DNA from: Paraphysomonas bandaiensis
Lineage: Eukaryota; Chrysophyceae
Direction: 5' to 3'
DNA length: 64,000 bases
Assembly: GCA_965644295.1 (NCBI GenBank)
Contig: CBFFRP010000431.1
Location: forward strand, 248,001-312,000
This document shows positions 35,293 to 45,323 of the stretch, one piece after another; position 1 is the first letter of the stretch, and each line of letters opens with the position of its first letter. A program made the position numbers and the translations under genes. Below the pieces are notes generated by a model. That model was not told where the DNA came from and ran no database searches. It saw nothing but the letters and a program-made list of their open reading frames with translations.

Positions 35293-36639
35293 TCAGGGAA
35301 GTGGGCTCTGTAGCACACAACTCAGAAGAAATGCATCTGAAATGTCTTGTGAATGAAGCCACTTCAGCACATCCCAGTGTCCCTTTTGTTTAGCAAGCCT
35401 GCAAGTATATACATCCCATGGACAAGGAGGCTCCTGTGATCGAAGCCACTTCAGAACATTCAAGTGCCCAGCTTTTGCTGCCTCCATGCAACTTCCTGCA
35501 TCCCATGGATATGGAGGGACCTGTAAACGAAGCCACTTCAGTACATCCAAGTGACCACCTTCTGCAGCAGCCGCACAAATTCCTGCATCCCATAGACATG
35601 GAGGGTCCTGTAAACGAAGCCACTCCAGTATATTCAAGTGACCACTTCGTGCAGCATACCGCCAAGTAAATTCATTCCATGGACAGGGAGGATCCTGCGA
35701 ACGAAGCCACTTCAGTATATCCAAGTGTCCCTTTTCTGCAGCTACCATGCTAGTATATACATCCCATGGACATGGAGGGACCTGTGAACGAAGCCACTTC
35801 AGAACATCCAAGTGTCCCCATTGTGCAGCTACCATGCTAGTATATACATCCCATGGACATGGAGGGACCTGTGATCGAAGCCACTTCAAGATATCCAAGT
35901 GCCCACCTCCTACAGCACCATTGCAAGTCTTCTCATCCCATGGACATGGAGGGTCCTGTGATCGAAGCCACTTCAGAACATCCAACTGCCCAAAGCCTGC
36001 AGCAGCCTCGCAACTTCCGGCATCCCATGGACATGGAGGCTTTCGTGAACGAAGCCACTTCAGTACATTCAAGTGTCCACTTCCTGCAGCAGTTTCACAA
36101 GTATATAGATCCCATGGACATGGAGGCTTTCGTGAACGAAGCCACTTCAGTACATTCAAGTGCCCACTGTCTGCAGCAGCTTCACAAGTATATGCATCCC
36201 ATGGACAGGGAGGGACCTGTGAACGAAGCCACTTCAGTATATCCAAGTGCCCACCTTCTGCTGCAGCTTCACAAGTATCTGCGTCCCATGGACATGGGCA
36301 TGGAGAATCCCGTGAGTGTATCGTACGGTGCATAATGGTATTCTTCATACGTTTCATTTGCTGTAGTCTGCCATCCAGTGCACATCTATACATTAGCAGA
36401 CTGTGTGGGCAGCCCATAGACAGAGCCCATGAGACCATTGAGTTCGTCATACAATAGTGAGATACATGTGACGTAACTCTCTCTGTCCTGTTATCTCTCG
36501 TGTTATCAGCCATATCGTGAAATCTCTTACAAGTCATCATCACGGGAAGGATTGCTGCGTGTGGGATCATAGAGATGATGACACGAATCACATCATCGTT
36601 AAGAACAGATATATTCGACATATACGAACACTGATTCAT
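35293..36639 (-). CDS. F-box-like protein with about 11-13 CPWD-type ankyrin repeats
   Basis: A single-exon protein of 448 residues. Residues ~8-45 (SVLNDDVIRVIISMIPHAAI, then LPVMMTCKRFHDMA) resemble an F-box. A linker (TERVTSHVSHYCMTNSMVSW) leads into regular 33-residue repeats with the consensus TCEAAAEGGHLDILKWLRSQ followed by PPCPWDAY. The helix pair A-x-x-G-H-L-x-V-L-K-W-L marks the ankyrin fold, and PPCPWD fills the beta-turn. An F-box with ankyrin repeats would fit a substrate adaptor of an SCF ubiquitin ligase; this is inference. Repeat units are very similar at the DNA level, suggesting ongoing gene conversion or unequal crossing-over. A damaged tandem paralogue lies downstream. Confidence 0.88.
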   Translation of the reverse strand: MNQCSYMSNISVLNDDVIRVIISMIPHAAILPVMMTCKRFHDMADNTRDNRTERVTSHVSHYCMTNSMVSWALSMGCPHSLLMYRCALDGRLQQMKRMKNTIMHRTIHSRDSPCPCPWDADTCEAAAEGGHLDILKWLRSQVPPCPWDAYTCEAAADSGHLNVLKWLRSRKPPCPWDLYTCETAAGSGHLNVLKWLRSRKPPCPWDAGSCEAAAGFGQLDVLKWLRSQDPPCPWDEKTCNGAVGGGHLDILKWLRSQVPPCPWDVYTSMVAAQWGHLDVLKWLRSQVPPCPWDVYTSMVAAEKGHLDILKWLRSQDPPCPWNEFTWRYAARSGHLNILEWLRLQDPPCLWDAGICAAAAEGGHLDVLKWLRLQVPPYPWDAGSCMEAAKAGHLNVLKWLRSQEPPCPWDVYTCRLAKQKGHWDVLKWLHSQDISDAFLLSCVLQSPLP

Positions 36640-36896
36640 TGATTTGATGACGCTAATAGAGTGCTTATACAGAAGATAGTCAGGTGGAGTTCATATAAGC
36701 ATATGGATATGTACAGCATGTATCTGCACTCTGTACATGAGCATATCAATCTAATAATGGAAGGAAACACTCTGCCTTTGAATAGGCAGCTGCACAGAAT
36801 ATCCTCTAGATGGTATCTAGAAATAGGGAGTATTGTGCAAAATACAGAGTTTTCGAAGTGGAAATCTCACTGCAATGAGGACATACAGTGTACATC
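36640..36896. other. Upstream region of the F-box/ankyrin gene
   Basis: Contains no named feature. It separates the ankyrin gene start from the second copy of the dispersed element. Confidence 0.4.
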
Positions 36897-37055
36897 GCAT
36901 TGGCAGACTGCATCATATTTTTCGTAAATAAATTGAAGCAAAAATCCTCTATATTACTGATACACAACTACGACTGGAATACAGATAATTGTTGTTTCAA
37001 TATTAGAGGCATCTTTGAACAAAAATATACAAAGGATGCAGATTCGATACTGCTG
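36897..37055 (+). repeat. Dispersed ~150-bp element, copy 2
   Basis: The closest relative of copy 3. Both share AAATAAATTGAAGCAAAAAT, CCTCTATATTACTG, ACAGATAATTGTTG, TCAATATTAGAGGCATCTTT and AAAAATATACAAAGGATGC. It lies just outside the left palindrome arm, and its reverse strand supplies the stop and tail of the truncated gene at 36968-37393. Confidence 0.85.
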
Positions 37056-37393
37056 TATATAGCAGCTATCCACAGTATACAGCACCACTCGCTCCGTTTT
37101 CCGGTGCCGCTGTTTTTTGAGGTGCCATTCTTTGGTGTGTTTTTTATCATCAGAATTGCAATCGGATCTTCATATAGATATACATGTATGTATATTCCTT
37201 TAAAATCATCATATTTGTACACTCCTGTCATAATAAATACACCAATACATAAGAATGGATAGTTCCTGTGGTTAGTCACATCAACACTGATATCTGGTTG
37301 AAATATCAGATGATGGGGAGTGAGAGGGATGTATTCCTGGTCCTCTGAACCTGGTGATGTACTCAGCGTTGTTGCCGCTTCCTGTAAGCTCAT
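36968..37393 (-). pseudogene. Truncated chimeric copy of the gene at 40468-40974
   Basis: The first ~103 residues are identical to the start of the gene at 40468-40974 (MSLQEAATTLSTSPGSEDQE to GTGKRSEW). At 37085 the palindrome arm ends. The frame then runs into unrelated DNA and the dispersed element, giving a 38-residue tail (CCILWIAAIYSSIESA, then SFVYFCSKM) and a stop. The loss of the real C-terminal 65 residues and the random tail indicate a by-product of the inverted duplication. The promoter is duplicated too, so it could be transcribed. Confidence 0.85.
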
Positions 37394-38660
37394 TGTTTGT
37401 ATTTTTAGGGGAGATAATCATTCAGCTGCTATGTAGACAATAGGGAGTCTTCCATGCGCAGACCTCACTTCATTATTAGTCTCATTTGTAGTGTATTTGC
37501 GGATATATATCGGATCTATGCGATATATGGCTTCATTGTGTTTGTGTCATCTGCATTGAAGTGTAGGTATTTGAGTGGAAGAGTATATAAGTGTGTTATA
37601 TTGTCTCTTGTTGCATTCTGCTGCTTGTTTACATGATTATAGATGCTAGTGCTACACATAACCTCGTTATTATTACGTATTCTCGTTACAATATTTTAAG
37701 ACTGTGTTTTCACGAATATTGAAGTCGTCATCTTATGGCATATCAGCATAGATTACCTATTCACCAGCTATACATGTATGTACTCAGTGTGTTCATGTTC
37801 ATGCAACAGTTCAAGATCTAGATATGTGGTATATGTTCTGTGTCTTCGCTCTGTGTGCTTCATACAACATATATAGACCATGTATGTGGCATATGTTCTC
37901 TGTATGTGCTTCATACAACACATTGAGACCATATATGTGGTATATGATCTGTATGTTCGCTGTGCTGTGCTGTAAGTACACAGCACACAGAGACTGTGTA
38001 TGTGAAATGTGCTCTGTATATTCACTCTGCGTGCTTCATACAACACGCAAGAACTATATATGTGGTATATGATCTGTATGTTCGCTGTGCTGTGCTGTAA
38101 GTACACAGCACACAGAGACTATCTGTATATTCACTCTGCGTGCTTCATACAACACGCAAGAACTATATATGTGGAATATGATGTGAATATATTACTCTGT
38201 GCTCTTCATGCAACATACAGGGACTATGTATGTGTTATATGGTGCGTAGTATCACACTTTGCCCCTCATACAACACGCAAAGACTATATATGTGGTATAT
38301 GGTATATGCGTTCACTCTGTGCGCACCATGCGACACGCAGGGACTATATAAGTATTGTATGATGTATGTATTATGTATTCACTATGTGCTCTTCATGCAA
38401 TACACAAGGGCTATTTGAGTGCTATATGATGTGTATTTTTGCACTCTGTGCTACATATAACACAGAGAGACTATTGAAGTGTTTTTTTAGTGATCTGTAT
38501 GTTTACTATGTGCTCTTCGTACAGTACACAAGCACTCAATGTATGGTATATGACGTGTAGTTTCGCTCTCTATGCTTCGTATAGTAGCCGGGGATTATAT
38601 CAGTGTTATATGATGTATGTGTTTACTCTCTATGCTTCGTATATCGTGTATAGTATATAG
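37085..38660. repeat. Left arm of a ~1.58-kb inverted repeat
   Basis: Position x in this arm pairs with 77861 minus x in the right arm (39201-40776). Open frames at six matched coordinate pairs are identical in sequence and length, so I see no indel or substitution across the arm. The outer edge is at CCACTCGCTCCG (37085). The inner edge is at 38660/38661, where T faces C, followed by a short further match. The arm holds a truncated gene start and a tandem-repeat block. Confidence 0.95.
37815..38660. repeat. Degenerate tandem repeats of about 60 bp (left arm)
   Basis: About a dozen imperfect units, each with a CTTCATACAACACGC-like block, an AGGGACTATATATGTGGTAT-like block and a CACTCTGTG-like block. 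The period is close to a multiple of three, so long frames stay open with a repeating SYNTQxLYMWYM-like peptide on one strand. No gene is supported. The same block appears inverted at 39201-40046. Confidence 0.85.
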
Positions 38661-39200
38661 TACATAGGGATATAGCTTGGATAGGCTGACAGCCAAGGCT
38701 GAGGCCAAAGAAAAGAGAGACGAAGAAAAAGTATTGTTACGAGGAATGTCCATCGCCGAGAAGCGTCAGTACAGACTTGATAAAGCAATCGAGGCCCTAA
38801 GAACACTTGATGACAATGGGGCGATGGAAGTAGCGTAGCATATGGTTGTAGCTAGCATAGCGTATGGTTAAGTTTGATGTTGCTGATTTTTTAATTTGAA
38901 CACTGTAATCCACAGTGCACGCTTGTTTTTAGTTTTTAATAGATAACGTATTTTTTGCTTTAAGGGTTTACTATTTACATAAGTACTTTACTATTGTACT
39001 AATCTGGCTTCCTATCCCATCGTGTACAGTTGGCAGTAGCACTCTAAGTACTAATACTACACAATAAAATATGACAATTTAATGTCATTTTCCACTGTTA
39101 TTAAAATTCTACTCGACGGAGTTTACAGAGTAAACATATAAACCCAGTGCTATATACAACTGCAAAGTGCTGCGCCTACTACCTACATAGTCCCTATGTG
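38661..39200. other. Spacer between palindrome arms
   Basis: About 540 bp of unique DNA at the centre of the palindrome. It begins with a coding-like relic (to 38838) and continues as AT-rich non-coding sequence. Because the spacer is unique, the structure is not a simple end-to-end fold-back. Confidence 0.85.
38676..38838 (+). pseudogene. Coding-like 3' exon relic in the palindrome spacer
   Basis: Directly after an AG at 38674-38675, an open frame of about 53 codons reads LDRLTAKAEAKEKRDEEKVL, then LRGMSIAEKRQYRLDKAIEA and LRTLDDNGAMEVA, ending in TAG. The highly charged, helical composition is protein-like and contrasts with the AT-rich repeats around it. It looks like the last exon of a gene whose upstream part is now missing or replaced by the arm. 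Family not recognised. Confidence 0.5.
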
Positions 39201-40776
39201 CTATATACTATACACGATATACGAAGCATAGAGAGTAAACACATACATCATATAACACTGATATAATCCCCGGCTACTATACGAAGCATAGAGAGCGAAA
39301 CTACACGTCATATACCATACATTGAGTGCTTGTGTACTGTACGAAGAGCACATAGTAAACATACAGATCACTAAAAAAACACTTCAATAGTCTCTCTGTG
39401 TTATATGTAGCACAGAGTGCAAAAATACACATCATATAGCACTCAAATAGCCCTTGTGTATTGCATGAAGAGCACATAGTGAATACATAATACATACATC
39501 ATACAATACTTATATAGTCCCTGCGTGTCGCATGGTGCGCACAGAGTGAACGCATATACCATATACCACATATATAGTCTTTGCGTGTTGTATGAGGGGC
39601 AAAGTGTGATACTACGCACCATATAACACATACATAGTCCCTGTATGTTGCATGAAGAGCACAGAGTAATATATTCACATCATATTCCACATATATAGTT
39701 CTTGCGTGTTGTATGAAGCACGCAGAGTGAATATACAGATAGTCTCTGTGTGCTGTGTACTTACAGCACAGCACAGCGAACATACAGATCATATACCACA
39801 TATATAGTTCTTGCGTGTTGTATGAAGCACGCAGAGTGAATATACAGAGCACATTTCACATACACAGTCTCTGTGTGCTGTGTACTTACAGCACAGCACA
39901 GCGAACATACAGATCATATACCACATATATGGTCTCAATGTGTTGTATGAAGCACATACAGAGAACATATGCCACATACATGGTCTATATATGTTGTATG
40001 AAGCACACAGAGCGAAGACACAGAACATATACCACATATCTAGATCTTGAACTGTTGCATGAACATGAACACACTGAGTACATACATGTATAGCTGGTGA
40101 ATAGGTAATCTATGCTGATATGCCATAAGATGACGACTTCAATATTCGTGAAAACACAGTCTTAAAATATTGTAACGAGAATACGTAATAATAACGAGGT
40201 TATGTGTAGCACTAGCATCTATAATCATGTAAACAAGCAGCAGAATGCAACAAGAGACAATATAACACACTTATATACTCTTCCACTCAAATACCTACAC
40301 TTCAATGCAGATGACACAAACACAATGAAGCCATATATCGCATAGATCCGATATATATCCGCAAATACACTACAAATGAGACTAATAATGAAGTGAGGTC
40401 TGCGCATGGAAGACTCCCTATTGTCTACATAGCAGCTGAATGATTATCTCCCCTAAAAATACAAACAATGAGCTTACAGGAAGCGGCAACAACGCTGAGT
40501 ACATCACCAGGTTCAGAGGACCAGGAATACATCCCTCTCACTCCCCATCATCTGATATTTCAACCAGATATCAGTGTTGATGTGACTAACCACAGGAACT
40601 ATCCATTCTTATGTATTGGTGTATTTATTATGACAGGAGTGTACAAATATGATGATTTTAAAGGAATATACATACATGTATATCTATATGAAGATCCGAT
40701 TGCAATTCTGATGATAAAAAACACACCAAAGAATGGCACCTCAAAAAACAGCGGCACCGGAAAACGGAGCGAGTGG
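39201..40776. repeat. Right arm of the ~1.58-kb inverted repeat
   Basis: Reverse complement of 37085-38660. It ends inside the coding sequence of the intact gene at 40468-40974 (in the codons for GKRSEW). The gene continues normally beyond the arm, so this side is probably the original and the left arm the copy. Confidence 0.95.
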
Positions 40777-40974
40777 AGCAGTGGAGTACCAGCCATATCC
40801 ATATATGTCAGCACGCTCTTAACTTTCACACACTTCGACTTCACCTCTTCAAAGCACACTTCATTTGTGTTCATATCTACCACATACATATCCGAATATC
40901 TTCTGCAGTATCACACTGATATTGTGACAGGAGACTTACTTACTGGATGTCTATCACTGTATTTTAAACATTAA
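40468..40974 (+). CDS. Hypothetical protein (intact partner of the truncated copy)
   Basis: A single-exon protein of 168 residues from the ATG at 40468 (MSLQEAATTLSTSPGSEDQE). It shows alternating beta-like hydrophobic stretches (YPFLCIGVFIMTGVYKYDDF, then IYIHVYLYEDPIAILMIK) and a basic linker (KNTPKNGTSKNSGTGKR). No signal peptide or known motif is visible. The first 103 codons are duplicated, inverted, at 36968-37393. I cannot assign a function. Confidence 0.7.
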   Translation: MSLQEAATTLSTSPGSEDQEYIPLTPHHLIFQPDISVDVTNHRNYPFLCIGVFIMTGVYKYDDFKGIYIHVYLYEDPIAILMIKNTPKNGTSKNSGTGKRSEWSSGVPAISIYVSTLLTFTHFDFTSSKHTSFVFISTTYISEYLLQYHTDIVTGDLLTGCLSLYFKH

Positions 40975-41015
40975 CATCCATATCCCCTCGTCATATCCAT
41001 ATATCCATACATATC

Positions 41016-41966
41016 ATGTCATATCACTCATCTGTAGAATCTATATCATCAATAATTCTTATATCACTCTTTATTCTATCTATATCTTCTTCTATATATG
41101 TTATTATACGTATAACTAAGATTGGTGCATTAACAATATCAGCTAAACTTGTATTATATCTCCACACAGCATGTATATTATGGACACTATCTAAACTACC
41201 ATTTATATATGATAATACCCCTCCATCATGTGTTATTATGGGTGTTATTTATTGGTATTGTACATTTTTTATGAGATTAGTATCGTATCTGATGGTATCA
41301 TCTATGAATTTACGTGTACTCATGTCTTTAGGTGTAGTTACTGCTGATGAGAAAATTGATATAAGTTTTACTTTGAAAATTCTATTATTTTTATTACCGT
41401 GTTTACCAGTTATCTATCCTCTTATAACTCATAGCTATGTAGCTGTGAATAATTGGTGTGATGTTAGTAGAGAGCGTGACTCAGGAGTAATATCTCGCAC
41501 GATATTTATCGCTATATCGTTTGTCCTCCAATCTGTGACGTTATACAAGTTGATTGTAGTAGTATGGGGTATGAGAGGTTTGGATAAATCCCAGTATGAC
41601 GAAATGATTGTCAAGCTCTTTCGGGGGCCAGGAACTTATCCGATAGTGAATATGGCTCTAACACTTATGGCTGACAGCATAATTGTTTGGGAACATACCA
41701 CTAGAGAGCACGAGTCCGACAGACGCAATTACTATACGGAATACTCGTTACTCGTAATTCAATGTATGTGTGGTATATTATTCTTCATCATCTTCCGACT
41801 TGAAGAAGCCAATATCAAGGTATTTTCAATGTTGTTGTATTGTCAGATACTCACTGTTGTAATACAGGCATTCGAAGTTTACTTCAGGGACATGAAGGAA
41901 TATGAGCAACTGCTGCTTGCAGAAAAAGAATCTACGATATCATCTGTGGTTTATCATGTTGTCTAA
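41016..41966 (+). CDS. Seven-transmembrane receptor-like protein
   Basis: A single-exon protein of 316 residues with hydrophobic segments near 10-33, 43-63, 72-98, 117-139, 160-186, 206-225 and 240-261. A further amphipathic stretch at 268-290 could be helix 8 or an eighth span. Cys72 at the start of helix 3 and Cys148 in the loop after helix 4 (NNWCDV) are placed like the conserved disulfide pair of G-protein-coupled receptors. The short N-terminus and loop pattern recall cAMP-receptor-like or related classes, but I see no DRY or NPxxY signature. Receptor function is inference. The start is the ATG at 41016, 41 bp after the upstream gene ends, on the same strand. Confidence 0.7.
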   Translation: MSYHSSVESISSIILISLFILSISSSIYVIIRITKIGALTISAKLVLYLHTACILWTLSKLPFIYDNTPPSCVIMGVIYWYCTFFMRLVSYLMVSSMNLRVLMSLGVVTADEKIDISFTLKILLFLLPCLPVIYPLITHSYVAVNNWCDVSRERDSGVISRTIFIAISFVLQSVTLYKLIVVVWGMRGLDKSQYDEMIVKLFRGPGTYPIVNMALTLMADSIIVWEHTTREHESDRRNYYTEYSLLVIQCMCGILFFIIFRLEEANIKVFSMLLYCQILTVVIQAFEVYFRDMKEYEQLLLAEKESTISSVVYHVV

Positions 41967-42510
41967 GTTTCTTTTCAAATGCGATACTGAACAAAAGTAC
42001 AGCTTATTCACGACAACACTATTTAACTATACAGTCTAAGTTTTGTATACTGTCCGCCGAAGACAGCGAACACATCATCCAACATCTGTCCGTGCAGACT
42101 TTTAAATGGATGGTATATCCTAGTCTTAAATATCAGTATCAGAATAACGATACGTGGATATGTAACACTGATATAAATGTGGATGGCCTCACAGTGTAAG
42201 AACGTAAGAATCAAGATAGTTCACGGCTCATGTACTACCGTGCGCATTTCTCTGGAGTTATCTGTTTTATTGCCTCTCGAACGGCATCTAGATAATATAT
42301 GTAAATATCCTGACTTTAAATTTACTAAGAATAAATACGGTTCACAATCATATTCGGCAGGGCTGTATATACATACATATTGCACAGATTAGCTATTGCT
42401 AGTATGTAGTATGTAACATAAGCTGCACTGAATTGTATTTTGCCTCTATGCCAAGAAAAATATAGTATATACACAAGTAGAATTACTATTATTATTATCA
42501 AGAGCAAGTG
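41967..42510. other. Intergenic, no gene seen
   Basis: Lies between the convergent ends of the seven-helix protein (+) and the SMYD gene (-). Short frames only. Confidence 0.5.
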
Positions 42511-44262
42511 CTAGGGCATCTTCGAAGCTAAACTGGATTCAGAAAACGTTTCACTCATTGTTTTTCCAGGTACAAAATACGAACTAGGATTTCTGGAGGC
42601 AATATGAAGAAGTTCGGTTACTCGAGGGTCACCCTCGTAATAATACGACAGCTGACGCAAACATGTAGTCACTACAAGCGCCACCACATCTATGAATTCA
42701 TTTTTTGTGTAATTATCTGACCCACTCGCAACTAAGGAGGAGAGAATGCTTCTATCATGTTCGAGTTGTTGTGAATTCGTTGTATTCGGTAAAGCATTAA
42801 CATCGAGGTGTTTCAGAGCTGTTGATGCAATCTCTTCAAGCTCCGATATATCACCATTTCTAACTTTTGTGTACTTCTGAAGACAACCTAAGGCTAAAAC
42901 ACTGAATCCTAACCCAGCAAGTACAGGAATCTGTTGCTGTCGATGTTCTGTTGTAACCGTATCAGGTCCAACTGAATCCGCAGTATGATCACGATCAGCA
43001 AGAAGCTGTGCACTACCCTTGGCAATTGTTACATATGCTGTTAGAAGAATTTCATTACAAGGATGTATTGCACCGGCCTTCGTTTCTGAAGCACAAAAAG
43101 CCACCAACTTTTTCACTACAGAGTTAATTGCAGACAAGTTTCGCGAAGAGATTGCGGTGGAGAGAAGAGAGCTACATGTAGCGACCTCTGATGAGCATCG
43201 AAAGGAAGCCCTTCCGCTATTCTTTGCATCACTAGATAAAGACAGTACGTCGTCCACAGGGAAGCTATTCTCGTCATCTGTGGGTGGGGAAGTAACGGAC
43301 GCAGTCATACAACGGCGACATCTGCATGTGAAAGAGTAAGCAGAAAGCAGCTGGGCCTGCCGCAGCGCAGTAGACTGATACAGGGGAATATAGTTATAGC
43401 ATAGCTCTTCTCCAGGTGAGATATCACGCAACGCCCGCATGACTAAGGCAGGGGGGCAACCGGGGGTCACAGTAAAACTATGAGAGCAGTTGGGATCACA
43501 GGAATGGTTCAACATACTCGTCATTGGGAACACGCCAAGGGCAACACTACGTTCTTTGCCGTCTCGTATACAATGCGCATTACACTGTATAGCAAGAAAT
43601 AAATGGTTCGCCTCGTCAATAGATAGGGGCAGGTCGCAGTCGTCTGCTATGTCAGCAATTGCAGAAGCAACTTGCAAAATTTGTTCTAAGGATGACTCCT
43701 CCATACTTCCAGTTGCTGCTTCGAGTGACATAACATGTTCAAATAGGTTTGACCTGTAAAATGGGAGGGGTCAAGTATTACGATTCATAAATGAGGAAGA
43801 CTACCTGCCCAATAAGGGGAATTGACGGGCGCCACTAGATTGGGGTTCTTGACTTCGTAGTGCCGCAATGCGAAGCACCAGACTACATGCATCCATTCCC
43901 CCTTCAATACCAAGCTCCCGCAATAGCTGGAACGCTTTTGTTTCCAGCTTGTGTGTTTTCTGATCTTTGGCCATGCATGCTTCACTGCAATAGCGCTGGG
44001 GATCACTCTGATGTACACCATACACTTTATTCGACTCAGGAACGTGGCCACAATATGCACAACAGCATTCAGAATATGGGCTCGTTACAACCATAGCATA
44101 TGGGTTCTCACATAGCACAATATCTCCTCTCTTATAAGCACATGGAGATATAAAACATCGACCTCTTCCATCAGAGTTTAACGTTAACTTTATATTACTA
44201 TCTGTATTGTTTAAAATCCAGTAGTCTCCATTACGAGTATATCCTGGCACTTCGCTATCCAT
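42511..44262 (-). CDS. SMYD-family SET/MYND lysine methyltransferase
   Basis: Proteins of this family transfer methyl groups from SAM to lysines of histones or cytosolic proteins. Two exons (43805-44262, 42511-43753) join in frame to 566 residues. The start is the ATG at 44262 (MDSEVPGYTRNGDYW); a GTG further up is not needed. The split SET domain starts with DGRGRCFISPCAYKRGDIVL at ~31-50. The MYND zinc finger follows at ~66-104 (CCCAYCG, then RYCSEACMAKDQKTH). The SET core then appears: LNHSCDPNC at ~234-242, ISPGEELCYNYIPLY at ~264-278 and the post-SET cysteines CRCRRC at 296-301. Catalytic NHSC and YNY are intact. The C-terminal ~250 residues are helical, as in the TPR-like tail of SMYD proteins. 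Confidence 0.92.
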
Positions 44263-45323
44263 TGAACTGTACCTATCCTGCACTTCGTCTAATAAGATAA
44301 GAGATACAGTTGATTCAACAGCAGAGTATATATGTGTATGTTATGTGGTTATATAATAAATGGTGTCTGCGTCACTCTGCACACCTGCTGGACATATACA
44401 GTACATCATACACTGGTTTGTATGTATGGAGTGCATTTTTTCTGCTCATACCAGGGATTTTATGATAAAAATGGGGTTTTACTTTCGGTAAACTGGGAAA
44501 AAATGCGAAATAAGGAATGTACAGTTCTGTACATCATCTTGTGACTCTCGTGTATACCGTATCCGATATACATGAACCTCGCATCCTAAATAGATATTCA
44601 AGTTGTAGTTGTTTTGATGGACATAGTATCTTGCTATTGTTTTGGTGATTTTGTTGTGGTGAGCACGTCGCCCAGGCTTATGGTTAATCTTACCTATTCA
44701 GATGCAGGTTAGGATGCAATACAGGTGTGCAACTTATGCTTCATTTATTTTAATCATGGAAATGAAAGCTGGATGTACTGTAACTAACTTCGAAGAATCT
44801 TTATCGCAATACTGTAGTATTTTACCAACTGCACATAGCTTTTGATGCGCTCTTGCACTCATTCACATGTCAATTTTCACTTGAGCTCAAGAGGTGCGCA
44901 ATACCTATCTGTGAGGCATTCTCAGCCATATCATGTATGCTGTCATTTTCTTCATGAGCTAGATTTTAAAGGTGTGCGTTGTAACACCTTCAAATTATTT
45001 CATAGAGGTACAACTTTGGAATCGTGTTAAATCTATTGCACTCCGTATCATGTATTCAACATCTATTGTGGCGCAGTGAAAATTCAAGACTTAGCAAGAC
45101 GTTAGATATATAGCAACTAAACTGATAATTGATCAAGTGCTTACTTGTATGTAACCTGTTGATATTATGGAATATACCTAACACAATATACAGTATACAC
45201 TTAACACAATGAATATTGGTCAATAGTCCTTAATTTACGAAAGCGAGCAAATATTCTAAGTATAAATACAAAACTTTACGTTAACTACAATCGAAAGTTT
45301 TCACACTGGGTTCTATCTAGAAT
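44263..45323. other. Intergenic, no gene seen
   Basis: Between the SMYD gene start and the FIS1 stop. No conserved coding or RNA signal noticed. Confidence 0.5.

Noticed and set aside
35747-36457. A 236-codon plus-strand frame with repeated 'SHGHGG' motifs
   Set aside because: Antisense shadow of the CPWD ankyrin repeats; periodicity is inherited from the coding strand.
37824-38362. Tyr/Met/Cys-rich repeat frames in the palindrome arms
   Set aside because: The frames depend on the ~60-bp repeat period, exist on both strands and both arms, and lack any conserved domain.
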